NCBI GenBank assembly: GCA_019455325.1
Contig: JACFMQ010000001.1
Coordinates: forward strand, 321,071 to 385,070
Length of the DNA: 64,000 nt
Direction: 5' to 3'
DNA from: Rhodocyclaceae bacterium
GTDB lineage: Bacteria; Pseudomonadota; Gammaproteobacteria; Burkholderiales; Rhodocyclaceae
The notes beneath the pieces are model-generated. The model was not told the DNA's origin. It searched no databases and worked only from the letters and a program-made list of their open reading frames with translations. Below, piece after piece: positions 53,986-62,669 of this stretch. Each line of letters starts with the position of its first letter. Position 1 is the stretch's first letter. The position numbers and the translations under genes were made by a program.

Positions 53986-55081
53986 CGAGCGCGCGCAGGC
54001 GCACCGCCAGCGGCGCCGGCAGCCAGCGCGCGCGGCGCTCGACGTGGCGGTGGAAGAAGGCGCCGACGGCGATGCTCAGCGCCCAGGCGAGAAACATCGC
54101 CGCCAGCGCGACGCCGTCCCCGCCGCCGCCGAGGCGGACGTAGAGCGCACTGACCAGCAGGAAGATCGGGAAGTGCAGCAGAAACACCGAAAACGAGATG
54201 CGCCCGAGAAACCCGAGCAGCGCCGAGCGCGGCCAGCGCAGCAGCCAGCCCTGCCGGTGGCCGAGCGCCAGAACCGCGGCGACGGCCAGAGCGAGCGCGA
54301 TGCGCAGGCGGAAATCGACGGCCAGCGCCGAAGCGACGACCAGCGCCGGCACCGCCAGCAGGCAGGAATTCCACCGCCGGCCCCCCAGCCACCAGGCAAA
54401 CGCGCCGAGCGCATACGAGCCGAAGAAGTAGATGCCCCAGTCGTCGAGCGACGCATCGTGGTTGAAATGGAACAGCGATGCGCCGCCGAGCGCGGCGACC
54501 AGCGCCATCGCCGCCGCCGCCGAGCGTTCGCCGCAGCGGGCGGCCAGCGCCATGAGCAGGGCGAGCATGGCGTAGAGCTGCAGGTCGATGGCCACGTACC
54601 AGACGCCGGCCGACAGCGAGGGCACGTCGAGGATGTCGTGCAGCAGCAGGCCGTGCGCGATCAACTGGCGCAGGTCGGTGATCTCGGGGATCGCCTCGTC
54701 GTCCATCCAGTGCTCGGCCAGCAGCGCCACGCCGAGCGCCAGCAGCATGGCGACGACGAAGGGCGGCGCCAGCCGCAGGTAGCGGTGCCAGACCTGCGCC
54801 AGCGGATTGCGCGGCAACGGCCGGCCGTCGGCGGCCAGCGCCCGTGCGGCGAGGAAGCCGCCGACGACGAGGAAGACCTGGACGAGCATCCGCCCATAAT
54901 CGAAAAGCACCCCGGAGAGCGCCGGCAGCATGCGGTTCATCGCCTTCGCCAGCGGCCCGTAGCAGACCAGATGGTGGAGAAGGATCAACTGCGCGGCAAT
55001 GCCCTTGAGGGCATCGATCAGCGGCATGCGCGCCGCTGCGCGGCCGGCCGCGGCCGCGTCGTCCGGATTCGCCGGCTTCAT
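53966..55081 (-). CDS. Membrane acyltransferase (acyltransferase-3 family)
   Basis: The protein has 371 residues with about ten hydrophobic helices. The N-terminal 'PLIDALKGIAAQLILLHHLV' is the usual catalytic-histidine region; 'RYLRLAPPFVVAM' is also typical. Members transfer acyl groups to cell-surface polysaccharides, LPS or peptidoglycan. It stands alone; the acceptor is unknown. Confidence 0.85.
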   Translation of the reverse strand: MKPANPDDAAAAGRAAARMPLIDALKGIAAQLILLHHLVCYGPLAKAMNRMLPALSGVLFDYGRMLVQVFLVVGGFLAARALAADGRPLPRNPLAQVWHRYLRLAPPFVVAMLLALGVALLAEHWMDDEAIPEITDLRQLIAHGLLLHDILDVPSLSAGVWYVAIDLQLYAMLALLMALAARCGERSAAAAMALVAALGGASLFHFNHDASLDDWGIYFFGSYALGAFAWWLGGRRWNSCLLAVPALVVASALAVDFRLRIALALAVAAVLALGHRQGWLLRWPRSALLGFLGRISFSVFLLHFPIFLLVSALYVRLGGGGDGVALAAMFLAWALSIAVGAFFHRHVERRARWLPAPLAVRLRALVSPRRA

Positions 55082-55104
55082 TGCATGTTCCCTGTCTGCA
55101 AACG

Positions 55105-55129
55105 CAAAGGGCCGGCTCCGGGCCGGCCC
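55105..55129 (-). terminator. Terminator after the two small GQTTGT proteins
   Basis: GGGCCGGC (55109-55116) and GCCGGCCC (55122-55129) make an 8-bp stem with a 5-nt loop. On the minus strand it is followed by TTTGCGTTTG. Confidence 0.6.
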
Positions 55130-55155
55130 GCATTCCTGTCGCGCGCCGCCGCCGC

Positions 55156-55542
55156 TCAGGCGGTCACGTTGATCACGGTGCCGGTGGTCTGGCCCTCGGC
55201 GTTGACCAGAGGCGCCGGCGGGGGCGTCGGCGCGGATGAACTACTCGCGACGCTCCGCCCCAACGCCTCGAAGCTGCGGCTGACCTTGCTCAGTTCGGTC
55301 AGCGACACCACCGCCTGCCGCGCCGAACCGGCCTCGCTCTCCGCCCGGTCGGAACGGACCTTGAGATCGCGTGCATTCTCCCGCGCCGCGTCGGCCTGCT
55401 GCTGGGCGCTCGCCGCCTCCCGGCGCAAGGACCGCGCATTCGCCTCCGCCCGCTCGGCGGTGCGCTCCACCTGCTGCGTGCGCAACTGCTGCATCACGAA
55501 AGCCCCGGGGGCCTGCGCCCCGGCCACCGACGATACCGCCAT
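55156..55542 (-). CDS. Small coiled-coil protein with C-terminal GQTTGT tag
   Basis: The protein has 128 residues. A long helical/coiled-coil region (about 17-95) rich in Ala, Arg and Glu is followed by a Ser/Pro linker and the end 'NAEGQTTGTVINVTA'. The same ending closes the neighbouring 68-residue protein. No signal peptide or transmembrane segment is visible. Family not recognised. Confidence 0.6.
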   Translation of the reverse strand: MAVSSVAGAQAPGAFVMQQLRTQQVERTAERAEANARSLRREAASAQQQADAARENARDLKVRSDRAESEAGSARQAVVSLTELSKVSRSFEALGRSVASSSSAPTPPPAPLVNAEGQTTGTVINVTA

Positions 55543-55577
55543 CCCGCTCTCCTGCCCGCCCTGCCGACGACTCCGGC

Positions 55578-55784
55578 TCAGGCGGTGACGTTGACGCGGG
55601 TGCCGGTGGTCTGCCCTTCGGCGTTCTTCACTGGCTGCGGCTGCGACGGCTGCTGCGCTTCGTTGCGCTCGGCGCGCTCCTCGGGGCGCGGCTGCGGACG
55701 TTCCGTTTCGCGCGCTTCCGGCGCCTGCCGGGTCTGCTGCGCGACCTGCGCCGAGGAAGAAGAACCCACCGATTCGATTGCCAT
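55578..55784 (-). CDS. Small disordered protein with C-terminal GQTTGT tag
   Basis: The protein has 68 residues. ATG 55784 has AGAGGTGG upstream. The N-terminus 'MAIESVGSSSSAQVAQQTRQ' and a charged Pro/Glu/Arg middle are predicted disordered. The end 'KNAEGQTTGTRVNVTA' is nearly the same as that of the next gene 35 bp downstream, so the two form a tandem pair. Function unknown. Confidence 0.65.
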   Translation of the reverse strand: MAIESVGSSSSAQVAQQTRQAPEARETERPQPRPEERAERNEAQQPSQPQPVKNAEGQTTGTRVNVTA

Positions 55785-55870
55785 GATTGCCACCTCTTTC
55801 TGCGTGGTACGTGGCGTTAACTCTATACCATCCGTGAGCTTTTTCCAGACGCGGGGCGGCACGTCAACGA

Positions 55871-55895
55871 AAAAAGCCGGCAAAGCCGGCTTTTT
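55871..55895. terminator. Terminator downstream of tRNA-Val
   Basis: AAAAAGCCGGC (55871-55881) and GCCGGCTTTTT (55885-55895) form an 11-bp stem with loop AAA, effective on either strand. On the minus strand it follows the tRNA by 7 nt. Confidence 0.85.
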
Positions 55896-55902
55896 CCAGA
55901 TC

Positions 55903-55977
55903 TGGTGGGCGGTACTGGGATCGAACCAGTGACCCCTGCCGTGTGAAGGCAGTGCTCTACCGCTGAGCTAACCGCCC
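55903..55977 (-). tRNA. tRNA-Val (anticodon CAC)
   Basis: The minus strand reads a full cloverleaf: acceptor GGGCGGT/ACCGCCC, D-arm AGCTCAGCGGTAGAGC, anticodon stem CTGCC/GGCAG around loop TTCACAC (anticodon CAC, codon GTG), T-arm with GGTTCGATCCC and encoded CCA end. Confidence 0.95.
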
Positions 55978-55990
55978 GATAGAGGCGCGC

Positions 55991-56020
55991 ATTGAACCAC
56001 AAGCGGCGGCGGCGGGTCAA
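55991..56020 (-). promoter_or_regulatory. Promoter of tRNA-Val
   Basis: On the minus strand TTGACC (56020-56015) and TTCAAT (55996-55991) are 18 bp apart, and the tRNA 5' end is 14 bp further. The -35 is near consensus, the -10 is moderate. Confidence 0.5.
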
Positions 56021-56030
56021 GTTTTGCGGG

Positions 56031-56036
56031 TAAAAT
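56031..56036 (+). promoter_or_regulatory. Candidate -10 box of gltX
   Basis: TAAAAT lies 32 bp before the gltX ATG in the divergent gap with tRNA-Val. The -35 region is GC-only and unconvincing. Confidence 0.35.
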
Positions 56037-56067
56037 GCGCGGCTTTCCCCATCCGGCTACAGAACCC

Positions 56068-57459
56068 ATGGTCCGCACCCGCTTCGCCCCCTCGCCCACC
56101 GGCTTCCTGCACATCGGCGGCGCCCGCACCGCGCTCTTCGCGTGGGCCTACGCCCGCCGCCACGGCGGCCAGTTCATCCTGCGCATCGAGGACACCGACG
56201 TCGCCCGCTCCACGCAGGAAGCGGTCGATGGCATCCTGCAGGCCATGGACTGGCTGGCACTCGACTACGACGAAGGCCCGTTCTACCAGATGCAGCGCAT
56301 GGACCGTTACAAGGAAGTCATCGCGCAGATGCTCGCCGCCGGCAGCGCCTATCGCTGCTACGCCTCGCCCGAGGAGCTGGAAGTGATGCGCGAGGCGCAG
56401 CGCGCGCGCGGCGAGAAGCCGAAGTACGACGGCCGCTGGCGCCCGGAGCCGGGCAAAACGCTGCCCGAGCCGCCGGCCGGCGCGCAGCCGGTGGTGCGCT
56501 TCCGCGGTCCGACCGACGGCGTCGTCGGCTGGGACGACAAGGTCAAGGGCCGCATCGAGTTCAGCAACGCCGAACTCGACGACCTGATCATCGCCCGCCC
56601 GGACGGCACGCCCACCTACAACTTCTGCGTCGTCGTCGACGACTGGGACATGGGCATCACGCACGTCATCCGCGGCGACGACCACGTGAACAACACGCCG
56701 CGCCAGATCAACATCCTCGAAGCGCTCGGCGCGCCGGTGCCGACCTACGCGCATGTGTCGATGATCCTCGGCGACGACGGCCAGAAGCTCTCGAAGCGCC
56801 ACGGCGCGGTGAACGTCATGGAGTACGAGCAGAACGGCTACCTGCCGGAAGCCATCGTCAACTACCTAGCGCGGCTGGGCTGGTCGCACGGCGACGACGA
56901 GGTCTTCTCGCGCGAACAGCTCGTCGAATGGTTCGACCTCGATCACATCACGCCGTCGGCTGCGCAGTTCAACACCGAGAAGCTGAACTGGCTGAACGCG
57001 CACTACCTCAAGCAGGCCGACGACGCGCGGCTGGCCGCGCTGGTGCAAAAACGCTTCGAGGAGCGCGGCGTGGCCGTCGCCGCAGCGCCGTCGCTGACAG
57101 CGATCGTCGGCCTCTACAAGGAGCGCGTCGGCAGCGTCAACGAACTCGCCGACGCCGCCGAGGTGTTCTACATCGACCTGCACCCGCGGGCCGAACTGCT
57201 GGCGCAGCATCTCGCCGAGGAAGCGAAGCCGGCGCTCGCCGATTTCATCGAGGGCGCGCAAAGCGTCGCCTGGGAGGCGCCGGCAATCGGCGCGCTGATC
57301 AAGGAAACGGTGGCGAAGCACGGCCTGAAGATGCCGAAGCTGGCGATGCCGCTGCGCGTGCTGCTCACCGGCCAGGCGCAGACGCCGTCGGTCGACGCGG
57401 TGGTCGCGCTGTTCCCGCGCGAGACGGCGCTCGCCCGGCTGCGGCGCGGCCTCGGCTGA
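56068..57459 (+). CDS. gltX: Glutamyl-tRNA synthetase
   Basis: The protein has 463 residues from ATG 56068. The N-terminus '[16 protein letters not shown]' holds the class I HIGH-type motif, and 'KLSKRHGAV' is the KMSKS-type loop. The C-terminal anticodon-binding domain is complete. An upstream in-frame ATG (56035) adds 11 unconserved residues. It precedes a tRNA operon that includes tRNA-Glu, its own substrate. Confidence 0.96.
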   Translation: MVRTRFAPSPTGFLHIGGARTALFAWAYARRHGGQFILRIEDTDVARSTQEAVDGILQAMDWLALDYDEGPFYQMQRMDRYKEVIAQMLAAGSAYRCYASPEELEVMREAQRARGEKPKYDGRWRPEPGKTLPEPPAGAQPVVRFRGPTDGVVGWDDKVKGRIEFSNAELDDLIIARPDGTPTYNFCVVVDDWDMGITHVIRGDDHVNNTPRQINILEALGAPVPTYAHVSMILGDDGQKLSKRHGAVNVMEYEQNGYLPEAIVNYLARLGWSHGDDEVFSREQLVEWFDLDHITPSAAQFNTEKLNWLNAHYLKQADDARLAALVQKRFEERGVAVAAAPSLTAIVGLYKERVGSVNELADAAEVFYIDLHPRAELLAQHLAEEAKPALADFIEGAQSVAWEAPAIGALIKETVAKHGLKMPKLAMPLRVLLTGQAQTPSVDAVVALFPRETALARLRRGLG

Positions 57460-57473
57460 TCCGCCGATTTCGC

Positions 57474-57502
57474 TTTACAGGGAGAAAGGCCCTCCCTATA
57501 AT
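57474..57502 (+). promoter_or_regulatory. Strong sigma70 promoter of the tRNA-Ala-Glu-Asp operon
   Basis: TTTACA (57474-57479), a 17-bp spacer and TATAAT (57497-57502) give a near-consensus promoter. The GC-rich stretch GCGCGC right after it resembles a stringent-control discriminator. The first tRNA starts 19 bp after the -10. Confidence 0.8.
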
Positions 57503-57520
57503 GCGCGCTTCTTTCGGGCC

Positions 57521-57596
<76 letters not shown>

Positions 57597-57621
57597 GCAC
57601 GAAGGAAACGGTTCGACGATT

Positions 57622-57697
57622 GTCCCCATCGTCTAGAGGCCTAGGACACCGCCCTTTCACGGCGATAACCGGGGTTCGAATCCCCGTGGGGACGCCA
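57622..57697 (+). tRNA. tRNA-Glu (anticodon TTC)
   Basis: GTCCCCA pairs with TGGGGAC. The anticodon loop CTTTCAC gives TTC, the T-arm is CCGGGGTTCGAATCCCCG and CCA is encoded. Confidence 0.96.
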
Positions 57698-57746
57698 ATT
57701 CAGGCGGCTGCAGACTCACCCCTGCAGCCCCATGCTTCACCGACGC

Positions 57747-57823
57747 GGAGTGGTAGTTCAGTCGGTTAGAATACCGGCCTGTCACGCCGGGGGTCGCGGG
57801 TTCGAGTCCCGTCCACTCCGCCA
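57747..57823 (+). tRNA. tRNA-Asp (anticodon GTC)
   Basis: GGAGTGG pairs with CCACTCC. Anticodon stem CCGGC/GCCGG around loop CTGTCAC gives GTC, the T-arm is GCGGGTTCGAGTCCCGT, and CCA is encoded. Confidence 0.96.
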
Positions 57824-57830
57824 CAAAACA

Positions 57831-57860
57831 AAACGCCCGGCAGCCGCCGGGCGTTTTCGT
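57831..57860. terminator. Terminator after the tRNA operon
   Basis: AAACGCCCGGC (57831-57841) and GCCGGGCGTTT (57846-57856) form an 11-bp stem with a 4-nt loop, followed by TCGTTT. It can also serve the convergent Spy-like gene. Confidence 0.85.
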
Positions 57861-57878
57861 TTCTACCGAGGCATTCGC

Positions 57879-58364
57879 TCAACCGCGCCCGGAACCTTCC
57901 TTCGGGCCGCGGCGCGGGCCGTCGCGGCGATGGTCGCCGAAGGGCTTGAAACTGTCGAAGGTCTTCTGCTGCTCGGGGCTGAGCTTGGCGTAGAACGCGC
58001 GCAGCGAGACGAGGCCGGCTTCCATCTCCTGCTGCCGTTCCTTGTGCCGCTCCAGCATCCGCGCCATGCGCTCCGGCGCCGGCAGCTTGGCCAGCGCCTC
58101 GGAATCCGGGCGGCGCTCGCGCATCTTCGTCATCTTCTCCTTCATGTCACCGCGCCAGGCCTGCCAGGCGGTTTCCTGCTCCGGGTTCAGCTTCAGCTCC
58201 GTCTGCAGGCGGTCGAGACGCTTGCTCATGTATTCGCCGGCGGCCTTGCCCGACATCGCCTGCGGCCCGCCGCAGGGGCCATCGCCGCGGGCATGGGCGA
58301 GTCCTCCGGCCGAGACGCCGAGAATGGTCAGGGCGGCGACGATCATGCGAGTGTTTCGTTTCAT
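57879..58364 (-). CDS. Spy/CpxP-family periplasmic protein
   Basis: The protein has 161 residues from ATG 58364, with AGGAGA upstream. A signal peptide ends near 'GGLAHA'. Two LTxxQ-type motifs ('LNPEQETAW' and 'LSPEQQKTF') flank a charged helical region, the hallmark of Spy/CpxP chaperone-like stress proteins. It is divergent from an OmpR/EnvZ-type pair, much like cpxP next to cpxRA, so control by that pair is likely. Confidence 0.85.
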   Translation of the reverse strand: MKRNTRMIVAALTILGVSAGGLAHARGDGPCGGPQAMSGKAAGEYMSKRLDRLQTELKLNPEQETAWQAWRGDMKEKMTKMRERRPDSEALAKLPAPERMARMLERHKERQQEMEAGLVSLRAFYAKLSPEQQKTFDSFKPFGDHRRDGPRRGPKEGSGRG

Positions 58365-58492
58365 GGCTATCTCCTTCATCGGGGTTGTCGTGGCGTTGTC
58401 CACGGCACCCATTGAATGCCGCCGATGTATCCCCCTTGTGTCGCCACCGGCGGCAATTCGTAACAAACCGTATCGATGTAGCCGCCGGTGCG

Positions 58493-58508
58493 GATACAGA
58501 GCGATACA
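58493..58508 (+). promoter_or_regulatory. Direct repeats GATACA between the Spy-like gene and the two-component genes
   Basis: GATACA at 58493-58498 and 58503-58508 lie exactly 10 bp apart, one helical turn, as expected for OmpR-family regulator half-sites. A related GTATCG lies nearby at about 58469. The binding role is inferred. Confidence 0.4.
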
Positions 58509-58563
58509 AACCGGCGCCGCCGACGCCGTGACACCACCGCCGTCCGCGCGGACAATGGCGGCC

Positions 58564-59292
58564 ATGGACAATGCAGCCCACATCCTCGTCGTCGACGACG
58601 ACCGCGAAATCCGGCAACTGGTCGGCGACTACCTGCGCGGCAACGGCTTTCGCCTGAGCCTCGCCGCCGACGGCCGGCAGATGCGCCAGGCGCTCGACGA
58701 GGCGCGCGTCGACCTCGTCGTCCTCGACCTCATGCTGCCCGGCGAGGACGGCCTCACCCTGTGCCGCCACCTGCGCGCGACGCCGGCCTTCGTGCAGTTG
58801 CCGATCCTCATGCTGACCGCCCGCGGCGAGCCGATCGACCGCGTCGTCGGCCTGGAAATGGGTGCCGACGATTACCTGGCGAAGCCCTTCGAGCCGCGCG
58901 AGCTGCTTGCCCGCATCCGCAACATCCTGCGCCGCGCGCGCGCCCTGCCCGACCGGCCGGCCGGCCATGCGCCGCGCTACCGCTTCGCCGGCTGGACGCT
59001 GGACTGCGGCCTGCGGCAACTGAGCTCGCCGGAGGCTGTCGTCGTCCCGCTGTCCGGCGCCGAGTACCGGCTGCTGCTGGTCTTCCTCGAACATCCGCAG
59101 CGCGTGCTCAACCGCGACCAGTTGATGGATCTCACCAAGGGCCGCGACGCCGATCCCTTCGACCGCTCGATCGACCTGCAGATCAGCCGCCTGCGCCAGA
59201 AGCTCGGCGACGACGCGCGCGCGCCGACGCTGATCAAGACCGTGCGCAACGAAGGCTACGTGCTGGCGACGCCGGTCGAGGAGTCCGCCTGA
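58564..59292 (+). CDS. OmpR-family response regulator
   Basis: The protein has 242 residues. The receiver has 'VVDDD', Asp55 ('LVVLDLMLPGEDG') and 'LAKPFEP'. The C-terminal winged helix ends 'LIKTVRNEGYVL'. ATG 58564 is used; another ATG nine bases upstream would add three residues. Its stop overlaps the kinase ATG (TGATG). Confidence 0.93.
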   Translation: MDNAAHILVVDDDREIRQLVGDYLRGNGFRLSLAADGRQMRQALDEARVDLVVLDLMLPGEDGLTLCRHLRATPAFVQLPILMLTARGEPIDRVVGLEMGADDYLAKPFEPRELLARIRNILRRARALPDRPAGHAPRYRFAGWTLDCGLRQLSSPEAVVVPLSGAEYRLLLVFLEHPQRVLNRDQLMDLTKGRDADPFDRSIDLQISRLRQKLGDDARAPTLIKTVRNEGYVLATPVEESA

Positions 59293-60632
59293 TGTCCGCC
59301 CTCGCCCGCTGGATGCCGGCGTCGCTGGCGGTGCGCGTCTTCATCGTGCTGCTGCTCGGCATCCTGCTCGCCGCGGCGCTGACCTTCGACCTGGCGCAGC
59401 GCGACCGGCGCGAGGTCATCGCGCACTTCCACGCGCGCGAGACGGCGCAGCGCGTCTCCGACCTGCTCAACCTGCTGGCCATGCTGCCGGCCGAGAAGCG
59501 GCAGCAGGCGCTCGACGAACTGAGCCACGACGAATGGCGCCTGGCCCCGGCCGACGCCTGCAACGGGCCGCGCGCGTCGCTGCTGGCGCGCGGGCTGGAG
59601 GAGCGGCTGTCGGCCAAGGTGCGGCTCGATGCCGCCGTGCGCGTGCCGCAGCGCCGGGAACGGATGGCGCCGCCGGCGCTGGCGGTGCGCGGCAGCTTTG
59701 CCGACGGCAGCGCCTTCTGCATCGTGCACCAGAGCCCGCGGCGGATATCGCAGCCGATCGAGCAATGGCGCTACCCGTTCAGCCTGGCGCTGTTCGTCGC
59801 CCTCATCGCGCTGCTCAGCTGGTTCGCCGTGCGCCTCGTGCTGCGTCCGCTGCAGCGCATGACCACCGCCGCCGAAGCCTTCGGCCGCGACATCCGCCAG
59901 CCGCCGCTGGACACCGGCGGCCCGGCCGAGGTACGGCAGGCAGCGCAGGTCTTCAACGTCATGCAGGACCGGATACGCGAGGCCATGGCCGAGCGCACGC
60001 AGATCCTGGCGGCGGTGACGCACGACCTGAAGACGCCGCTGACGCGCATGCGCCTGCGCCTCGAAGCCTGCGAGGACGCCGGCCTGCGCGAAAAGCTGGG
60101 CGGCGACCTCGACGCCATGCAACGCCTGGTGGACGAAGGGCTGGATCTGGCGCGCAGCATGGCCTCGGGCGAGGCCGCCGTGCGCATGGATATCGGCGCG
60201 CTGCTCGCCTCGATCGCCGACGACGCGGCCGACGCCGGCCAGCCGGTGCGCTACGCCGGGCCCACCGGCGTCCTCACCGAGGGCCAGCCGAACGGCCTGC
60301 GGCGGGCGATCGAGAACCTCGTCGACAACGCGCTGAAGTACGGCGGCGAGGCGGACATCCTGCTGGAAACGGCGAAGGACGCGATCGTCGTCCGCATCCT
60401 CGACCGCGGCCCGGGCATCCCGGCCGACCGGCTCGACGAGGTGCTGCAGCCGTTCGTCCGGCTGGAAGCCTCGCGTTCGCGCGAGAGCGGCGGCACCGGC
60501 CTCGGCCTGGCCATCGCCGCCAACCTCGTCGCCGCCCAGGGCGGCACGCTGACGCTGAACAACCGGCCGGACGGCGGGCTGGAAGCGCGCATCGCGCTGC
60601 CGTGGCCGGCGCCGGGCGCGGCCGCCGGATGA
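59292..60632 (+). CDS. Sensor histidine kinase (EnvZ-like)
   Basis: The protein has 446 residues. Two transmembrane helices (about 14-33 and 163-181) enclose a periplasmic sensor of about 130 residues with two cysteines (Cys90, Cys143). HAMP, phosphoacceptor His244 ('AVTHDLKTPLTRMR') and the ATPase boxes 'ENLVDNALKYG', 'DRGPGIP' and 'GGTGLGLAI' follow. It pairs with the coupled response regulator. The signal is unknown, but the Spy-like neighbour suggests envelope stress. Confidence 0.93.
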   Translation: MSALARWMPASLAVRVFIVLLLGILLAAALTFDLAQRDRREVIAHFHARETAQRVSDLLNLLAMLPAEKRQQALDELSHDEWRLAPADACNGPRASLLARGLEERLSAKVRLDAAVRVPQRRERMAPPALAVRGSFADGSAFCIVHQSPRRISQPIEQWRYPFSLALFVALIALLSWFAVRLVLRPLQRMTTAAEAFGRDIRQPPLDTGGPAEVRQAAQVFNVMQDRIREAMAERTQILAAVTHDLKTPLTRMRLRLEACEDAGLREKLGGDLDAMQRLVDEGLDLARSMASGEAAVRMDIGALLASIADDAADAGQPVRYAGPTGVLTEGQPNGLRRAIENLVDNALKYGGEADILLETAKDAIVVRILDRGPGIPADRLDEVLQPFVRLEASRSRESGGTGLGLAIAANLVAAQGGTLTLNNRPDGGLEARIALPWPAPGAAAG

Positions 60633-60748
60633 GCGCCTACGCCGGCATCCCGACGGTCGAGATCAATCCGGTCGACACCCGCGTCCGCGCCGGCGCCGCC
60701 GAGGCCATGGCAGGCATCTGGCGCGACCTGCGCGCGGCGATGGACTGA
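60629..60748 (+). CDS. 39-residue ORF coupled to the histidine kinase
   Basis: The ATG overlaps the kinase stop (ATGA) and the product reads 'MSAYAGIPTVEINPVDTRVR' and onward to a stop at 60748. It has no known motif. The coupling and ordinary codon use give modest support. Confidence 0.35.
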   Translation: MSAYAGIPTVEINPVDTRVRAGAAEAMAGIWRDLRAAMD

Positions 60749-60761
60749 ACCTCGCCTACGT

Positions 60762-60767
60762 TATAAT
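60762..60767 (+). promoter_or_regulatory. -10 box upstream of mltD
   Basis: A perfect TATAAT 82 bp before the mltD start, followed by CGCGC. The -35 is weak. Confidence 0.45.
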
Positions 60768-60849
60768 CGCGCACTTCCGCAGGCTGAACCGCCAGCCGTT
60801 CGCCACCCGAAATCCGCCCCGCCGACGGCGGCCGGTACGAGGAGACCGA

Positions 60850-62556
60850 ATGACGTTCAGAATCACCCGCGCCCTGCCGCTCGCCCTGCTTGCGCTGAGC
60901 GCGGTCGCCCACGCCGCCGACGCGCCGGCCGTCGGTCCCGCCGACGCCGTCCCCGCCGAAAACCGCCTCCTGCCACCGCCCGCCGAGGCCGGCGACGAAG
61001 CCCCCGATTCCCTCGCCCTGCCGACCACCGAGATCGCCCCGCCGCCCGCCCTGCCGCACGCCATCGACCTGACGGCGACGCCGGACGACATCTTCGTGCG
61101 CATCCGCAACGGTTTCGCCATGCCGAACCTGAACGACGACCTGGTGCTGGCGCAGCAGCAGTGGTACCTGAACCGGCCGGACTATCTGCGCCGCATGGTC
61201 GACCGCAGCGCCCGCTACCTGCACCACATCGTCGAGGAGCTGGAAGGCCGCGGCATGCCGACCGAGCTGGCCTTCCTGCCGATGGTCGAGAGCGCCTACA
61301 ACCCGATGGCCTATTCGCGCGCGCACGCCTCCGGCCTCTGGCAGTTCATCCCGAGCACCGGCCGCAACTACAACCTGCGGCAGGACTGGTGGATGGACGA
61401 GCGGCGCGACATCGTCGCCGCCACCTCGGCCGCGCTCGACTACCTGCAGACCATCTACGAGATGCACGGCGACTGGTTCCTCGCGCTGGCCTCCTACAAC
61501 TGGGGCGAGGGCGCGGTGGCGCGGGCAATCCGCAAGAACGACGCCAAGGGTCTGCCGACCGACTACCTGAGCCTGACCATGCCGGCCGAGACGCGCAACT
61601 ACGTGCCGAAGCTGCAGGCGCTGAAGAACATCTTTTCCAGCCCGCAACTGCTCGCCCAACTGGAGCTGCCGCCGGTGCCGAACCAGCCCTACTTCGCCAC
61701 CGTCACGCCGAAGGCCGACATCGACATCAAGCTCGCCGCCCGCCTCGCCGAAATGCCGGTTGACGAGTTCGTCGCCCTCAACCCGGCGCACAACCGGCCG
61801 GTGATCAAGTCGGACGCGACGCTGGTGATCCCGGCGGAAAAGCTGGAGACCTTCCAGGCCAACCTGGAAAGCCATCAGGAAGAAGACAAGCCGCTCTCCA
61901 AATGGCAGACCTACACGCTCAAGCGCGGCGAAAACCTGGAAAAGGTGGCGCCGCGCTTCGGCATCACGCTCGCCGACCTGAAGCGCGTCAACGGCCTCGG
62001 CAGCCGCCTGCGCACCACGGCCGGCCTGACCGTTCTGGTGCCCGCCGACGGCGCCGGCAGCATCGACATGGCGGCTCTGCCGCGCCTGCCCTCGGCCAAC
62101 GCGGCGCCGGCGACGACGGCCGGCGCGGTGATCGTGCGCCGGGGCGATACCCTGGCGGCGATCGCGCAGCGCACCGGCGTCAGCGTCGCCGAGCTGCGCC
62201 GCATCAACCGCCTGAAGAGCGACCGCCTCATCGCCGGCAGCCGCCTCGCGCTGAGCACGCCGCCGCCCGCGGCCAAGGCGCGCGCGACGGTCAGCGCGCC
62301 GGCGGCAAAGGCACCTGCGGTCAGGGCGACGGTGACGAAAGCGCCGCCGGCGAAAGCCGCGGCGACCGCGGCCAAGGCGCCGGCCGGCAAGCAGCCGCGC
62401 ATCACGCGCTACACCGTCAAGCGCGGCGACACGCTGTATTCCATCGCCCGCCAGTTCAAGGTCGAGCAGCAGGATCTGCTGCGCTGGAACGGCCCGGCGA
62501 CGAAGTCGCTGCAGCCCGGCCAGCAGTTGACCATCCGGCTCGCACAGAGCGACTGA
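60850..62556 (+). CDS. mltD: Membrane-bound lytic murein transglycosylase D with LysM repeats
   Basis: The protein has 568 residues with GAGGAG upstream of the ATG. A signal peptide (about 1-22, 'VAHA-ADAP') has no lipobox, unlike E. coli MltD. The SLT domain (about 125-260) has the catalytic glutamate in 'PMVESAYNP' and 'GLWQFIPSTGRNY'. Three LysM modules follow (about 352-398, 423-465 and 520-565), the last two separated by an Ala/Lys-rich linker. It cleaves peptidoglycan strands. Confidence 0.93.
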   Translation: MTFRITRALPLALLALSAVAHAADAPAVGPADAVPAENRLLPPPAEAGDEAPDSLALPTTEIAPPPALPHAIDLTATPDDIFVRIRNGFAMPNLNDDLVLAQQQWYLNRPDYLRRMVDRSARYLHHIVEELEGRGMPTELAFLPMVESAYNPMAYSRAHASGLWQFIPSTGRNYNLRQDWWMDERRDIVAATSAALDYLQTIYEMHGDWFLALASYNWGEGAVARAIRKNDAKGLPTDYLSLTMPAETRNYVPKLQALKNIFSSPQLLAQLELPPVPNQPYFATVTPKADIDIKLAARLAEMPVDEFVALNPAHNRPVIKSDATLVIPAEKLETFQANLESHQEEDKPLSKWQTYTLKRGENLEKVAPRFGITLADLKRVNGLGSRLRTTAGLTVLVPADGAGSIDMAALPRLPSANAAPATTAGAVIVRRGDTLAAIAQRTGVSVAELRRINRLKSDRLIAGSRLALSTPPPAAKARATVSAPAAKAPAVRATVTKAPPAKAAATAAKAPAGKQPRITRYTVKRGDTLYSIARQFKVEQQDLLRWNGPATKSLQPGQQLTIRLAQSD

Positions 62557-62669
62557 GCGCCGCCCCGCCCGCCGGAACTCCCGGCCCGGCCGCTGTCCAA
62601 TCCGGTACAGCCCGCCACCGCCGCCCGCGGTACGGCGGCGCCTCCTGCGGCGGGCAAAGGAGGCTGATC

